Source: Rhyacophila brunnea (taxonomy: Eukaryota > Arthropoda > Insecta > Trichoptera > Rhyacophilidae). From it: DNA of 64,000 nucleotides. This document shows positions 33,955 to 46,524 of the stretch, one piece after another. The notes beneath the pieces were generated by a model that had not been told where the DNA came from, did no database searches, and worked only from the letters and a program-made list of their open reading frames with translations. Location of the stretch: positions 62,001 through 126,000 of the forward strand of contig JAGYXB010000521.1 in the NCBI GenBank assembly GCA_022495005.1, given 5' to 3'. Both the position numbers and the translations under genes were made by a program. Within the stretch, counting starts at the first letter, position 1. Every line of letters starts with the position of its first letter.

Positions 33955-34141
33955 TTGGACTAGTTACAGAAAACAAATGGTTACGCACAGGGAACTGAAA
34001 TACCCAACGGGTAAGGAGAAGCAGGCTATCGATCTCGAGTAAGTAAGAATACGGGATAAATTTAAACACGTGTCAATAATATGTCATACATCGAATACTG
34101 ACAACTGCTCTCGGTGTATGCATTGACGCTCATATTGGTGT
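33955..34141 (+). repeat. M3 repeat, copy 1, left piece
   Basis: Aligns with the reverse complement of 53855-54050 (AACTGAAATAC, AACGGGTAAGG, GACTCGAGTAA-like and TGCTCTCGGT blocks). The repeat resumes at 34494 after a SINE insertion. Confidence 0.65.
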
Positions 34142-34493
34142 TTAATTACTTACTTTTTTTATTCAACAAATATTTCACAAGATTTAAGAATGTAACATTC
34201 TAATTATTGAACATACATAATTTTGAAAATACTTCTGAGAAAATATATTAATTATAACCAATAGAAAAAAATCTTTTTGAAAAAAGTAAGATACCCCGCA
34301 GGAATCAAGCCTGCATCTCTCGGGTATCGCGCCCACGCACATAGACCACTATATTAAAGCTGCCATACTAATTACAAAAAAGTTTAACTATTGGCTCCCA
34401 TATTACTCTTTGAAGTGCTTTCCAAATTGATTATTGATTGGTTATAATATATTATTTTCTCAGAAGTTTTTTCAAAATTATGTATGTTTGATA
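34142..34493 (-). mobile_element. SINE S3, copy 3, inserted into M3 repeat
   Basis: The insertion is flanked by ATATTGGTGT at 34132-34141 and 34494-34503. Most of it (34142-34440) is S3 in minus orientation, including the complement of GGTTCGATTCCTGC (here diverged) and the 3' end at the left. 34445-34492 is the S3 body again in plus orientation (GGTTATAATATATTATTTTC...). This is an inverted 5' segment, the second such case for this family. Confidence 0.75.
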
Positions 34494-34575
34494 TTGGTGT
34501 ATTACACGCACTATTGCACGTCTATAATGCGTGGTTCATTTTCGTAGGACACCCACACATTCAAAACCCTGTGTC
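34494..34575 (+). repeat. M3 repeat, copy 1, right piece
   Basis: TATTACACGCACTATTGCAC, then ATAATGCGTGGTTCATTTTC and GTAGGACACCCACACA match the reverse complement of 53785-53855. Confidence 0.65.
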
Positions 34576-34949
34576 AAAATTTACAGTATTGGTATAATTA
34601 TAGCCTGTCGGAATTCTATTTATTATCTGTTACGCATCCTTATGCAGGACTGCGCCAAGAGTTGTTTGCGCCCCGGTTAAATAAAAATAGACCCCCCCTT
34701 CAAGAAATATATTTTAGTAGTGAAAATAGTAATTATATTTTATTCCCATCAAAAATAATATATTATATCAAAAATAATTATCTTGTCATTTTTCAATACA
34801 ATATTTTAATAATATGAACGAAAATAATTGCGCCGCAGGGGATTTTTTAATATTCATTAAATACGTTGAATTAGTAATATCCCTTCAAATATTATACTTA
34901 GCTTAAATTCAGGTCACGGTTAATTTCCTGGCTATAAACAATTACATTT
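34576..34949. other. Unassigned AT-rich DNA
   Basis: Nothing supported. Confidence 0.5.
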
Positions 34950-35010
34950 TTTAGAAAAAAAATCTCTCAGAAAGTGTTTTTAAAAATTATACATGTTCAA
35001 TATAATACCG
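34950..35010 (+). repeat. SINE S3 3'-body scrap
   Basis: CTCTCAGAAAGTGTTTTTAA, then ATTATACATGTTCAATATA matches the S3 3' region. Confidence 0.5.
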
Positions 35011-35044
35011 GTTATTGAGACATTGAGAGAATGCTTTTCATTAG

Positions 35045-35335
35045 TTATTATCCCCAAAAGTAACTCAATTTGGAAAGCGCTTCAGAGAGTATTAAGAGCC
35101 ACTAGTTAAAATTTGTCGCAATTAAGTATGGCGCCTATTTATAGCATAGTGGTCTTTGTGCATGGGCGAGAAACTCGAGAGATGCAGGTTCGATTCTTGC
35201 TGGGTGTCTTACTTTTTTCAAAAAAAAAAATTCTATTGCTTATATTAAAATTTTCTCAAAAGTGTTTTCAAAATTATGTATGTTTAATATATTTTGTTAC
35301 TTTGAAACAAGGTATTTGCAGGTATATCTCTGCCT
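35045..35335 (+). mobile_element. SINE S3, copy 4
   Basis: Contains the upstream block CAATTTGGAAAGCGCTTCAG, the A-box-like TAGCATAGTGGTCTTTGTGC (about 35143), the B box GGTTCGATTCTTGC (about 35188) and the body ending GTTTTCAAAATTATGTATGT. The 74-codon frame 35113-35337 is a by-product of the SINE. Confidence 0.8.
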
Positions 35336-38094
35336 GATAACCAAATAAATAATTATATCCATACGGAAGAAGTATAATTACTTTCACTCCAGCATGGCTT
35401 GAAGAAAAGATAACGGTCAGTCGTCAATGAGCGCTGCAAATCACCGCAAAAACGAGTCTCGAAAACGAGATACACACCACCTTTTGCGGGACAGTGCGCA
35501 TGCACACAGATATTTTAATAACACTTCTTAAGAAAGACGTTAACCCCTAAACTCAGTAGATATAGCAAATAGATAGTGTTTCAAGTCTAACTACAAAATG
35601 CTCGTTTTGATAATTATTGAATAAACTTTCATCTATGTTTTTGTGTGGAAAGAAAAATATACCTAATATTCAATTGCCCCGAATCCATGGTTTTTAAAGT
35701 CAAAATAAACCATTCAACATCACCTCTATATAACATTAGGTACCTACTATTAAAACTTCAACAATAATAATTTAATTAAAAAACAACTATTCGGATAAAG
35801 GTATTTCTTATTACTACTTGTAGTAACTAGAACTATCTGGCTGACGGTCCTTCTCCGTGCAACTACTAACAAACATTTCTGGTATTTTTTTCTTTTAAAA
35901 GTTGTACTAGCGAAGTGAGTCGGAGAGTTTTGGACGTAGATTTACGTTTGTCGGCGAGGGTGGTTCTGGATGAAAATAGCGAAAATAATTCCTTTTATTA
36001 ATTTTGTTTCTAGAATGAATGAATACAAAATTTTAAAGTATAACTGCAATATTTCGCATTGCTATGCGCATAAAATGGCAACCGAAACGTAGTTATCGAG
36101 ACTTATTTTTCCCTACCCGTATTTTCAACCTTGAGAGCCCGTCCAATTTAAATCTGATATCTAAATAGTTATACGGAATACTAACATTATTTTTGACTTC
36201 ATTACCAAACGGTTGATGACTTACCTAGCCTCATACAAATGTGCTTATGTAGTTTTACGTAAAAAAATAAATTACAATTTTCGCCCATAAGATATTATAA
36301 AAACATATTATTTTTACGTCGTTATGAACGTACTGTTTTGCGGTATTGATGGTTTTCCTCTTTTTTTATTTCATCCAAAATTACGTAAGTACTATCTATA
36401 AAAAATAATTGAAAATGATCGTTTACCTTTAATTTAATTATATATAATGTAATACATACTTAGTTAAGCTCAACTTGATATCCGCAATGGTCGAGTAGTT
36501 AAAATATCCGCTTCTGATTCCAATTCGAATTCACATAATGTATTTTAGATATGTGTTTGGATCTAGTAGCAGGTTGGTCAAATGAGTAACAACCTCAGAG
36601 TAATAATATAAAGAGAGTGGCTATTGTTCAGCAAAATGAAGCCGTGTTTCTTGCGTATAATATACAATAGAACCTCTATTTTATTATTATCAACTTGACT
36701 ATGAAACCTTATGCCATCATGTTGCTTCTTAGTACGCTACCCAATTTAAACACAACATAGTTAACCATATCCTCTACTAAAATAACTAAAAATAATTACC
36801 ACTAACTTTATACGAGATTTAACACAAAAACAACACGTGCTCGCAGTTTTTAAATTAATGTAGTCATTTAAATCAATATTTACCGGCGACGTTAGCCGTA
36901 GAAATTCTATCTTACAACTCCAACGCATATTGCGCAGATAATCATGCCGAATGCTTTCTCACTTTCACTTCCTTGGTAACAACCATTTCTCATAAAAAAT
37001 CTCTACAGAGAATTGTTTGAAGGAACCAATTAAAATGTTGTTTATAATTAGGTAAGCAAAAGTATAATTTTAGACTATATTTTTTATTCGATTCATTATA
37101 TTATTGTCAAAAAACTAACATTCTTGAAAATATGTTTTAATATTTTAGGTATTTTGTGAGGTTACCTTGTTTTAAAAAAAATAAATAAATCTATGTCGTA
37201 TACATATTTTCCATCGCTAACATGCCTGTGTACATGTATAAAAAATCATCAAAGAAGAATACTTAAATTATTTACCTCAAATTCAAAGTGCTTTGGGATT
37301 TTAATGGTTGTGTTTTCTTTCTGAATTAAAAGCAAAATGTTATACAGAAAACGCCGAGTCAATAAAAACACACGAATAGACATCATGCAAATTTTTTTAT
37401 CTTAAAAAGGCATGCCATATAGAGTACATAAATGTTTAAATAAACATTTGTTAGAGTCGTAAAACCCTTAAATAAAACGCCGCGTAGCAAAGTATAAAAC
37501 CACACCCACGGACCTTAACTTTTTTTATGTCTTTTCCCGAAAAAAAAACGAGAAATCGCAATCACCCTGTTTGTACGTACATACCGCTCCGTATGTACCT
37601 ACATACATATTCAGTCAAGACATTTTATCTTGCGAGGAAACCAGTGATTTTCAAATCAGTTCGTATTATTTTTCTTTGCTTCCTTTATTTATAAATATTT
37701 TATCTTTATTTATATCTACAAAATGTACAATATTATTCCATCTATTAAATTCCCAAAAACTACATGCTCTTATAAAAAAATATTCAGGTAGTGTTTATTT
37801 TTATTGACTGACTAGGGTGATTTTTTAAACTTGTATTAATTAAAATAAAACACAAAATAGTCGTCAAACTGTTAAATTCTCTGATGTGTAAATTATATCA
37901 AAAAGTTTTTTTCTGTATGATTTATAATTAAATCAGTTAATTCCACAACTATATTATATAACTATAATTAATGAAATAAGTACTCCCTATAGATATAGAC
38001 ATTTTTCAGCGATGCATTATGTATTCTGTCTTTTAAATTCTATTTTATTGTTTATTTCGTATTTTTTTTAATTATTTTGTTTTTATATCTTATT
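35336..38094. other. Long unassigned AT-rich stretch
   Basis: No reliable gene. A very diverged tRNA-like or SINE-like scrap (AATGGTCGAGTAGTTAAAAT, about 36486) is possible. The 78-codon frame at 37571-37807 (+) has no recognisable domain. Confidence 0.5.
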
Positions 38095-38262
38095 TCTTTT
38101 CTATAAAATTTTTTTTTGCTTTATTTTTTCTCTCTACCTTGTTTTTTCTCTAGTTGTTTTGTATTCTAAATTTCATGTTGTGAACGTCTTGAATTAATAA
38201 TTTGCTATGTACTCAACGTGTCTCTTTTTAAATAAGTAAATAAATCAATAATAAATAAATAA
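38095..38262 (+). mobile_element. Jockey-like LINE 3' end fragment
   Basis: CATGTTGTGAACGTCTTGAA, AATTTGCTATGTACTCAA and a final (AATAAATA)-rich run match the tail of the LINE at 46525-47150. Only the untranslated tail is present. Confidence 0.6.
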
Positions 38263-38319
38263 TAACAACTGTTTAACGCATTCGCTGCTAACTATATGAG
38301 ATTTTAATTGCCCCCTTTA

Positions 38320-38425
38320 AAATGCACGTTAATTACATCGATCGGCCGCCTGGCAATTACGCGCATGCGCGTTTTCAGCGTCCAAAGTATTAATCTGCAA
38401 ACCGGCTAACTCCATTTGGGCAAAT
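38320..38425. other. Small GC-richer island
   Basis: Contains overlapping palindromes ATCGATCGGCCG and ACGCGCATGCGCG-type sequence (38355-38375). No gene or repeat match. Possibly regulatory; no further support. Confidence 0.25.
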
Positions 38426-39369
38426 TGTTCAGGGAGAAGAAAAACTTAAATAATTTAACTATCGAGCAGAATTTAACAATTTCAAAAATACACTTTTTAA
38501 AAATAAGCTGCACTATAAATTAATATACAATTTTAGCTTCCCTTTTATATATAAAGAAAATTTATATAAAGACCGGAGTAGTTCCATATACGATATTGGA
38601 AATTTTTCACCTTCAATTGGCTGTTTTGTGTGAAGAACGATAACGCATTTATTTAAAGGTTTAAGAGTTTGAAATTTTGTGTGAACATAGAAAACATACT
38701 TTATATTAAAATGTCATCAAAATCTCATTGTTGGTCAAAAAGGCAGTTAGCTGGTTTGAAGATTAAGCAGTCGATAAGGTGTTTTAATGTGTCTCATTAT
38801 AATAAAACCGTAATACTAAATATTTACGTATTACCGAGTCACATCTGACTTATAACCAACACTCGATGGGGACAAAATATATTACGACCTGTTATTTACA
38901 TAAATTATGTTACTGACTGACAAAACTACCTTATAGCATTGATTATGTGTCTTCTGTAAAACTGTAATTTGTCACATCGGAGGTTTTGACACCTCAACGA
39001 CGATATTTTGTTATTTTTTTTTTATAAATTCAGCATTTAGTTAATGAAAATTCATAATAATTTACTTTATCACTGAATTATTAATATACATTCAAATGAC
39101 TGATTGAAAGTTTCTAGTATGTAGACATTGCACAACTTTATCCGATTTATAAAGCTATTTAGGGTAATTTTGTACTAACTGATTCTTCTCTATCTGTCTA
39201 GATTCTAGATAATAAATGAAATTCATCAATTAGAAAAATAATTCAATTTCTTTCGTGGATTACCAATCATTTAGAATGTTGGGCCCCTTTTTAATGACAT
39301 GACATAATACTTTGGTAAACTTTTATACAGATTAAATTTAAGTCCAAGCAAACAAGGATTCGGTATTCC
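38426..39369. other. Unassigned AT-rich DNA
   Basis: Nothing supported. Confidence 0.5.
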
Positions 39370-39560
39370 ACCGAAGCTCTCAATAATAATTAGAAGCTTA
39401 ATGACAACCCCATCTAAATAGCGCCCTCTTGTAAAAAGTTTTGTCAACCGCGACGTAGAGCATTTCCGGTGCCCTCAGCTTTTATATCCGCTGATTACTG
39501 AGATGCCGACGCCAGCGACGCTAACGTACCGGGGCGGCGGTTTTCCAAAGTTCGTTCCAA
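39370..39560. other. GC-richer, apparently single-copy island
   Basis: Balanced composition with a CG-rich end (GACGCCAGCGACGCTAACG, GGGGCGGCGG). No frame or repeat match. Candidate conserved non-coding element. Confidence 0.3.
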
Positions 39561-41864
39561 CACCGAAACGATAGTCTGTAGTTATAATACGAAATGCTCT
39601 GCATATTAATATTGTTTATACATTTTTGATATGCCAAAATGTAAGTTCATGGCAACCATATAGACACAGTTTTGAATATCATATTGGAGGAATTGTTACT
39701 AGGAGGCAAAAATAACAAAGAATAAAAAATGGTCAAAAACCCCTCTAAAAGGTCTATAATATATGACTTCAAATGACTCATTGGGCAGAAAATTTGGGCC
39801 GAATGAGTTAAAAAATAAGGGAACATAGTTTTCAAAAAACCAATCAGAAATTAATCTCGAATTCTTTTGATAAAACATTTTTAATTCGTGAATTCTCGAA
39901 TCTCGAGAAACGAAAAATTCGACAAATCAAAAGCTCTGCTTATTGTCATAATATTCTCGACCAAGTATTTTCTATCCAGAATTATACAACATTGTTTATA
40001 TACTGATATCGCATATATTTGGAAATTGATAATATAAATGTACTCAAAACCAATAAATCACACTTATACATATCCCTAAGAAATTAAAACTAGGGTAACG
40101 GTTTACAAAATGGTTATACACATATTTCACTTTTAATTTAACAATTTTCATTATACTTTTTATACTTCCGGTGAATGCAATAAATTAATGCGTAAGTTAA
40201 TAAAATTCGCCTCGTTTGTTATCTCATTACTGAGGATAGTGATTTTTATGACCAGCTCATATTCTTCTCATGATTATGATTAAGTTATTCATGGACTCAG
40301 CTGAATGAATTACTGACACCCTTGAAGGTGTGACTCACTCATGATTTGATTAGTTTAACTTGTGGGTGTACTTTTTATTTTATTATGTACGCTTACATAA
40401 TGACCAATCTCTTAAAGCTCACCCTCTGTATGAGTAATATGAAGAAAGTTTTTAAAGATCCACCGTAAACAAGTATGTGACTTAAATGAGTTGTTACCAT
40501 TAGCTTTTCAACGATGGATATGTTGAAAACTTAGGTAGACTTTAATGTGTTCAAAAGTAAGTGCTTTATTCCTAACGGAGGACTTCCTGATGTAGTCAAT
40601 AAAAAGTGGATTATTTATTACGAGTGGGCAAGTGCAGAAAAGTAAATACTATGTATACACAAAAAGGCATGACGCTGCATAGAATTGTCAGCGTCGGTAA
40701 GGGTCGTCTCCGAATATCGAGATAGATTGTATTTTACCAATATTGAGCTTTCCAAACATGACGACGTATTATATTTATAAACTCCGTCGCCGGAGTATGA
40801 CGCTCCAAAAGAATAATATTATATATTTTTAAAAATGTTTTTTACTACACAAAAATATTTTACTGCATTACTTTTATTTACTTTATCAAGCTAAAGGCAT
40901 GAATTTAACATACAAAAAACTTCGAAATAAATAATCAATATAAAATAAAAATGTGTCTGCTTTAATAGTCATAATGAAAGTGGACTTATTTCTATACTTA
41001 CCATATATTTTTAATAAGTAATCAATAAATAAACAATTTTGTAAAATTTGATACATTCAGTCAATCAAATATTTTAGATAAATATAACACCTCTTTGGTA
41101 AATAAATATTATTACTAATTTATTGATGCACGTAACGTCCGTTAACTATATATTACTATTATGGAATTAATTAATCTGTAATAAATGATAAAATAAAACT
41201 TCTCTACCAATCTACATAAATCAAATTGCAAATAATGTATATTCAGATTATACACAAATAGATCGAGAACTGAAAAATCTTTGAATAGAGTACAAAGCAA
41301 ACTATTCAGTTATCCATGAATATTTTATCAAAATTATGGCACATTTTTTGAATATTTTCCTTAATGTCGTGAACAAAATATTCTGAAAAGGCTAGCGGTT
41401 TTGGTTATCCTTTGGGGGAGGCGAACCATAAAAAACTGAGTGACCAAGTGGAGGACTTTACTAGAGGTAGTCTTTAATTAGAAACAGAAAACTGTGAGCG
41501 GTAGAAAGTTTTAGTCTCTCAAAATACTCGTATCACTACATTTCAGATAACTAACTATCATGATCTATAAAAGAACGCATGAGAAAAGAGATCCATATAT
41601 ATTAAGACATTTATATATCGTATATACAAGATAATAATATAACAATCGTAATGTTATTTTAGAATAATTGATTGTACGCAACTTTTTTTTCCTGGTTTTT
41701 AAATAAATGTTCAATACTTATTCCAAAATACAGTATGAATCCTGGTCACCATCATTTTTTATAAAAAAACTTCTATTATCCAGTCTGATAACTTATTAGC
41801 TTCATGCCTTAATTCAAACAAAGATTGACTAATAACATATTTTGAAGGTATAATAATTAACATG
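39561..41864. other. Unassigned AT-rich DNA
   Basis: No convincing feature. The frame at 39647-39835 (-) is not recognised. Confidence 0.5.
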
Positions 41865-42115
41865 TGTTAAACTTGGTAAACTCCGATGGGTGGGTCATGA
41901 CTGTAGCCATGTACCAAGGATGGATAGTGCTCAATCGTTGAGGGAAATCCTGGATACCATACCAGACGGTCAGAGGTTGGACGGTGTCAACAAAGATGCT
42001 AGTTCGGCTATGACTGACACGTAAAGGATACTTGCTTAAAAATCGGGTGAATTGGAGGAAGTTTCTGGAAAAGACTAGAAACCTCACTGGACTATAAGAC
42101 GATAATAAAGATTAT
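41865..42115 (+). pseudogene. LINE polymerase C-terminal remnant
   Basis: The plus strand reads KLGKLRWVGHDCSHVPRMDS, then DGQRLDGVNKDA and, in another frame, LKNRVNWRKFLEKTRN. This follows the LRWxGHxxR...GRPxxRWxD...DRxxWR order typical of the C-terminus of several LINE clades. Frameshifted. No target duplication identified. Confidence 0.55.
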
Positions 42116-42224
42116 GAATTTACAAGAAACTCGATTTGAACATGTGATGGCTCACGGTTTCAGAAGTGAATATTTTAATTCATATAAGTATCTTCCAGTA
42201 AAATATGTATAATAAATACTATAT

Positions 42225-42510
42225 CATCATCATCAGCCGGGGTCAATCCACTGCTAGATGAAGGCCTCCCCAAGCTTCTTCCAACTCTCTCGATCCTGTG
42301 TCGTTCACTGCCACGTATTTCCGCCGAACTTTACCAGTTCGTCAATCCGACAGCGGCTTTTAGGGTGACTCTGTGGCCGTTTTGTGCCCCTTGGGTACCA
42401 CTGAATGACGGCATTTGTCCAGCGGCCGTCCTTTCGGCGAGCAATGTGCCCCGCCCATCTCCATTTCAGCTGTTTGGCAACGTCTATTACATCGCGTACT
42501 CCTGTCTGAG
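42225..42510 (-). mobile_element. RTE-type LINE, copy B, truncated, with TSD
   Basis: Reverse complement of the last about 285 bp of copy A (6523-6809), ending in the (TCA)n form of the tail at 42225. Flanked by TACTATAT at 42217-42224 and 42511-42518. The C-terminal protein region reads in frame where copy A has its extra base, but copy B carries its own stops (TGG CAG TGA and ATC TAG in element orientation). The plus-strand 81-codon frame here is spurious. Confidence 0.85.
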
Positions 42511-42518
42511 TACTATAT

Positions 42519-43086
42519 ATATATTAGAAATTGAGTACTATATATGTATAGAAATACTATATATTAATACATTAATGACAATGAATAACTATAAAATATG
42601 TTGTGAATAATATATCTTACAAGTGAAAGTGTACCATTATTATTAAGTTTATTTCAATATTATATTAATATTCACCACTATGGGGTTAGGACGCCAACAC
42701 AAATTTAATGTCTAGCGAGACCACCAGCCGGCTCCGATAATATCTCTTAATCATCGTATAAATAAATGCAAATGATATTAAGTGAATGCAAAAATAGATA
42801 GGATCAGACCGTTTCAAGATTTTTCTTAGAATTGAAAAGTACCATTCGTTTTATTTCAAAAATTCTATTTCGAGACGTTTTCTGTGAAGAAAACCTTTTT
42901 TACAGAAGACATTAATTACCATGTGGGCGGTCAGTTGAAATTTATGGATCAGATACTTACAAAAACATTGCGCATTTATTTAGCAGTAATAAGTATTCTC
43001 TGAAATGCTAGTCTATTTTAAGGCGTTATTTGTTCACATGTTACTGCTGTAACTATATACATACAATAATATCATCATTATCAACT
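42519..43086. other. Unassigned AT-rich DNA
   Basis: Nothing supported. Confidence 0.5.
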
Positions 43087-43156
43087 GTTATAAAGTAATT
43101 TTTGTAATTGTGATTTCTGATTAAGGAAATTACAATTACAAAAATTACTTTGTAAC
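43087..43156. repeat. 31-bp hairpin with 8-base loop
   Basis: Arms 43087-43117 and 43126-43156 pair over all 31 positions, with only two G-T(U) wobbles. The loop is TGATTAAG. The size is in the range of a microRNA precursor or a tiny palindromic MITE. No second copy was found in this window. Confidence 0.75.
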
Positions 43157-43289
43157 ATCGGGCCACACGTTGGGCGCCAATGTTATAAAAATCCAGTCTT
43201 GAATGCTGTGAATTTCGTTATCAGGTACTTTGAAGAATTTACCTACTTATATAATGTTTGAGACTTTCTCGATTGTTCTTTAATGTAAT

Positions 43290-43430
43290 AGATTCTTGGA
43301 TTTCCACCGAATGTAGGTACCTCTTCTTTATATATCACATCTCTTGATAATGGCCTCTCCAATGAGCCCAAAACATTGAGGAAAGAAGGAAGAAGTATAC
43401 GCGGTCAAAATCCAAGAATATATTACGTTA
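43290..43430. repeat. Family H inverted repeat, copy 2 (diverged)
   Basis: The right half (CTTGATAATGGCCTCTCCAA, TGAGCCCAAAAC, AGGAAAGAAGGAAGAAGTAT) is clearly the same as 21405-21484. The left half keeps only ATTCTTGGATTTCCACCG and CTCTTCTTT, so the palindrome is partly lost. Confidence 0.65.
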
Positions 43431-43599
43431 CCTACTTATTTCATCCATTCAGTGGCCTTAAATTTAATTTTCGGATGATTTTCGGACATTACTGGATAAC
43501 CACATAATTTTTTTTCAGCGATTTACAACACAAACTCTATGAGAAAGATACGTATATTTTCTATCACATGAGTATGTCCATTTACACACGACAAATGTG

Positions 43600-43770
43600 T
43601 CACGCATGGAAATACTGGCATATGGCTAAAGAGTATTGGCCGACCACGTACAATATGGGTGGATAATATCAAACGTGACCTCATTTCTCTTAGACAAGTA
43701 AATTCTTGCAGAGCAGATTCTTTAAAGAGCCACGACTCACACTGGGTTTTAGTACCAGACGAAGAAGAAT
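43600..43770 (+). pseudogene. Possible LINE C-terminal scrap
   Basis: One plus-strand frame reads SIGRPRTIWVDNIKRDLISL and SHDSHWVLVPDE. The GRPxxxWxDxIKxDL pattern is common near the C-terminus of LINE proteins. Very short, so the family is not assigned. Confidence 0.4.
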
Positions 43771-44150
43771 ATGCTGTTGTTGGAAAAATAAATTAACACT
43801 AGGTATATATAGAAGTTAGTTGTATTATTCCAAATCAGTGTACAAACTTTTGTGACGTAGATTCATTCATCTGATAGCTTTTCTAAATTCTTCTAAAAAT
43901 TGTCTTTCTGATACGTAAAGGATGTTTTTCTCGTACACTCTCATATATATATATTATATTACATTACTTTCCAATTTTTAAAAACATTTCTCAGAGAAAA
44001 TTTCAAGCGTTTCACAGAGATGCGCGTACTACTGTTTTGTAAATAGGTACTGTATCATGTAAATCATTTAACAAAAATACTAACAATTAAATAATTATAT
44101 TTCACTATTCCAAATAAACATTAAATATCCGTCTTTGCTATTGAATATAA

Positions 44151-44171
44151 TATTATATATATATATATATA
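44151..44171. repeat. (AT)n microsatellite
   Basis: About ten consecutive AT units. Confidence 0.85.
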
Positions 44172-45012
44172 CATAAGTATAGTATGCCACTATTGGTGAT
44201 GTATGGCTAACGCATATACATAATAATGGAACTAGCAGGAGATTAGTCCAACCACTGGTTGGATTTTAGAATGTCACTGTCAGGGCGTATGAGATCTCAG
44301 CATGATGATATATTAACAAAGGGGGACTTACCGTTGTACACGTACAATTCGGCAAACAATTTTCTGATGATTGAGTAACATTGATAAGAGGGTGTAAAAA
44401 TATGTCTGAGTGAACATTTACATTGCTCGAAAATACACAGCTGGTGGTAATCACATACTGTAGACTGCAATACGTAGCATAATACTGCATGGAAATACAA
44501 AATTTCTACAGTTAGCTGTCACAACTAGGGTCCGGTCATACCCGTATATTACCTTACCGTGCCTCATCGCTTCTACGGCGTACCCGGTCTATAACAGCCT
44601 TATAATATAACTACATAATATAACTGGTGAGATGGTCAAATAAGATTCTTTCACGCAGTGTATCACTCACAAATACTTATTACATTAAGTAACACGCCTA
44701 TAGAAATAACTATATTAATACAATACAGTGATTTATAACCAGGGTTCGGTGAGACTTTGCAAAGTTAGTGAAAAAGTAGGCATTTTACTGACACGAAATT
44801 AATACTAAAAATAGATAGTCCCACAATCTAACCAGTAAGCCAGACGAGTATAATTGAAAATATTTTCTTTTGTTTTAACCTTGTCAAATTTGATATTTAT
44901 TAGCCAGGTAGAAGTTCTTGCAAAATGTTGCAAAATATTTGTTTTTTAAATAATTTTGTCTACCTTCGAACAAAAATGGTTGGAAATAACTGTCATAACA
45001 TAAAAATATAAT

Positions 45013-45033
45013 TAACTAACTAACTAACTAACT
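45013..45033. repeat. (AACT)n microsatellite
   Basis: Five tandem AACT units. Confidence 0.85.
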
Positions 45034-46524
45034 ATTAATTTTTAAACGCATTTATAAAACTATCAGTATAATTTATATTGACGTTATTATAGTTAAATAT
45101 TTATGATAAAAGATTATATTGATAATCTCTGTGATCCCAAATTTGACAAGAATTAGGCATTATATTATTCAAAAAATGGGCAAGATTAACACATTTGAAG
45201 ATAATTCTAAAGATACTCATTATAAGCTATGTCCTTGAAAATTCAAGTGTGATAAACATCCTACGAATAATGATTGCTTTATAATAATTATTGACCTAAG
45301 AATAAGGTAGTGGTCTTTTGAAATACGCCATTTCTTTTGGCATTCCCCAGTGGTTAAGCTACAACATACGGCCGTAGTCATAAATTGACAAACTATAATT
45401 TAAGTAGGGAGTAAAATGATGTTAACGCGCGTGTTTGAACATGTACTGTAGGTTTCCAGACGGTAAAGTTTGAAATAAGGAACATTTTGGTCTCACTCAA
45501 TATGTAATTTTTTCAAATTAGTGTCTTCTGCCAGAACAGTGACGATATTATGTATTTTGTCCTTATAAATCGTGTATTAATTATGTCACATTGACCGATC
45601 ACTGTTATTTCAAAATACAGTTGTGATTAATAAATTTATGAATAAATAAAACCAATAGAAACCTTTAGTAGATTTAATGTTGAATTTTATTTTTGTTGTG
45701 CCAATAACTTTCTTTCGTATTACTACGTTACATAGGAACGATTTTTATTGTTTTATCAAAAAGCCTTTTATATGGCCTCATTACTCCTGTGAATATTTCA
45801 AACTTCATAAAAAAATGTAGTTTCCAGTGAAGTTTTTGTGCCCCTTCTAAGTAGATAGGCAGTTAGTTTCTTCCGTTTTGTCAAGTTTTTTGTTTACGTA
45901 TACGCAAAAACAAACAGAAAACTCATTTAGCGGAGGTCATTTTGTAAACTTTCGTCCTCCCGTTTGTTTACAGAACTAGCGTTCCAGTACTCTGAATAAA
46001 TCAATAAATATTTTAAGAGCTTTCCTCTTCTTGTAACTTTTGGCGAACAAAAAAAGCTCGGTTGAAATTGCTGGGTTTATGGTCAACCACGAAAATAATT
46101 TACTAGCTGAAGTAAAATAGATTGAGTCGTTATTGTTATTTGTTGTTTTTGCCATCATTGACATTCGTATTTTTTTAGTATAAATCTCTAGTTATCCAAT
46201 CGTATAATATGTATACTAATAATTTACTACTACCTCCTAGATAAATAAAACCTGATAGTATTTCATTCTACTTTTCTACAATAATAATGGAGTATTCAAA
46301 CAGTATGTCACTACCAACTTGGTGCCGCGGGCCTCTCTATAAATTAAATATTTCTAGATAAAATTGATTCAATGCGATAATACACGCTAAAAGATCATAA
46401 TAATATATCCCTAGATTGTCACCCCCAAAGCTCCAATGAAGTTGTTTTCTGTTATTTTTTTAACAACTTTCAAAAAGATAATATGGATGAATTCAAATGG
46501 ATTGAAGATCTAAGAGAAATTAAT

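Larger units (their letters stand above)
43771..46524. other. Unassigned AT-rich DNA with microsatellites
   Basis: Contains (AT)n at about 44151-44171 and (AACT)n at about 45013-45033. Two nested minus-strand frames at 44266-44500 are not recognised. No gene seen. Confidence 0.5.

Noticed and set aside
42365..42610. An 81-codon plus-strand gene
   Set aside because: It is antisense to RTE copy B and mirrors the shadow frame in copy A.
44266..44500. Two overlapping minus-strand frames with many Cys
   Set aside because: Same DNA in two frames, no conserved spacing, no signal peptide or relatives; composition explains them.
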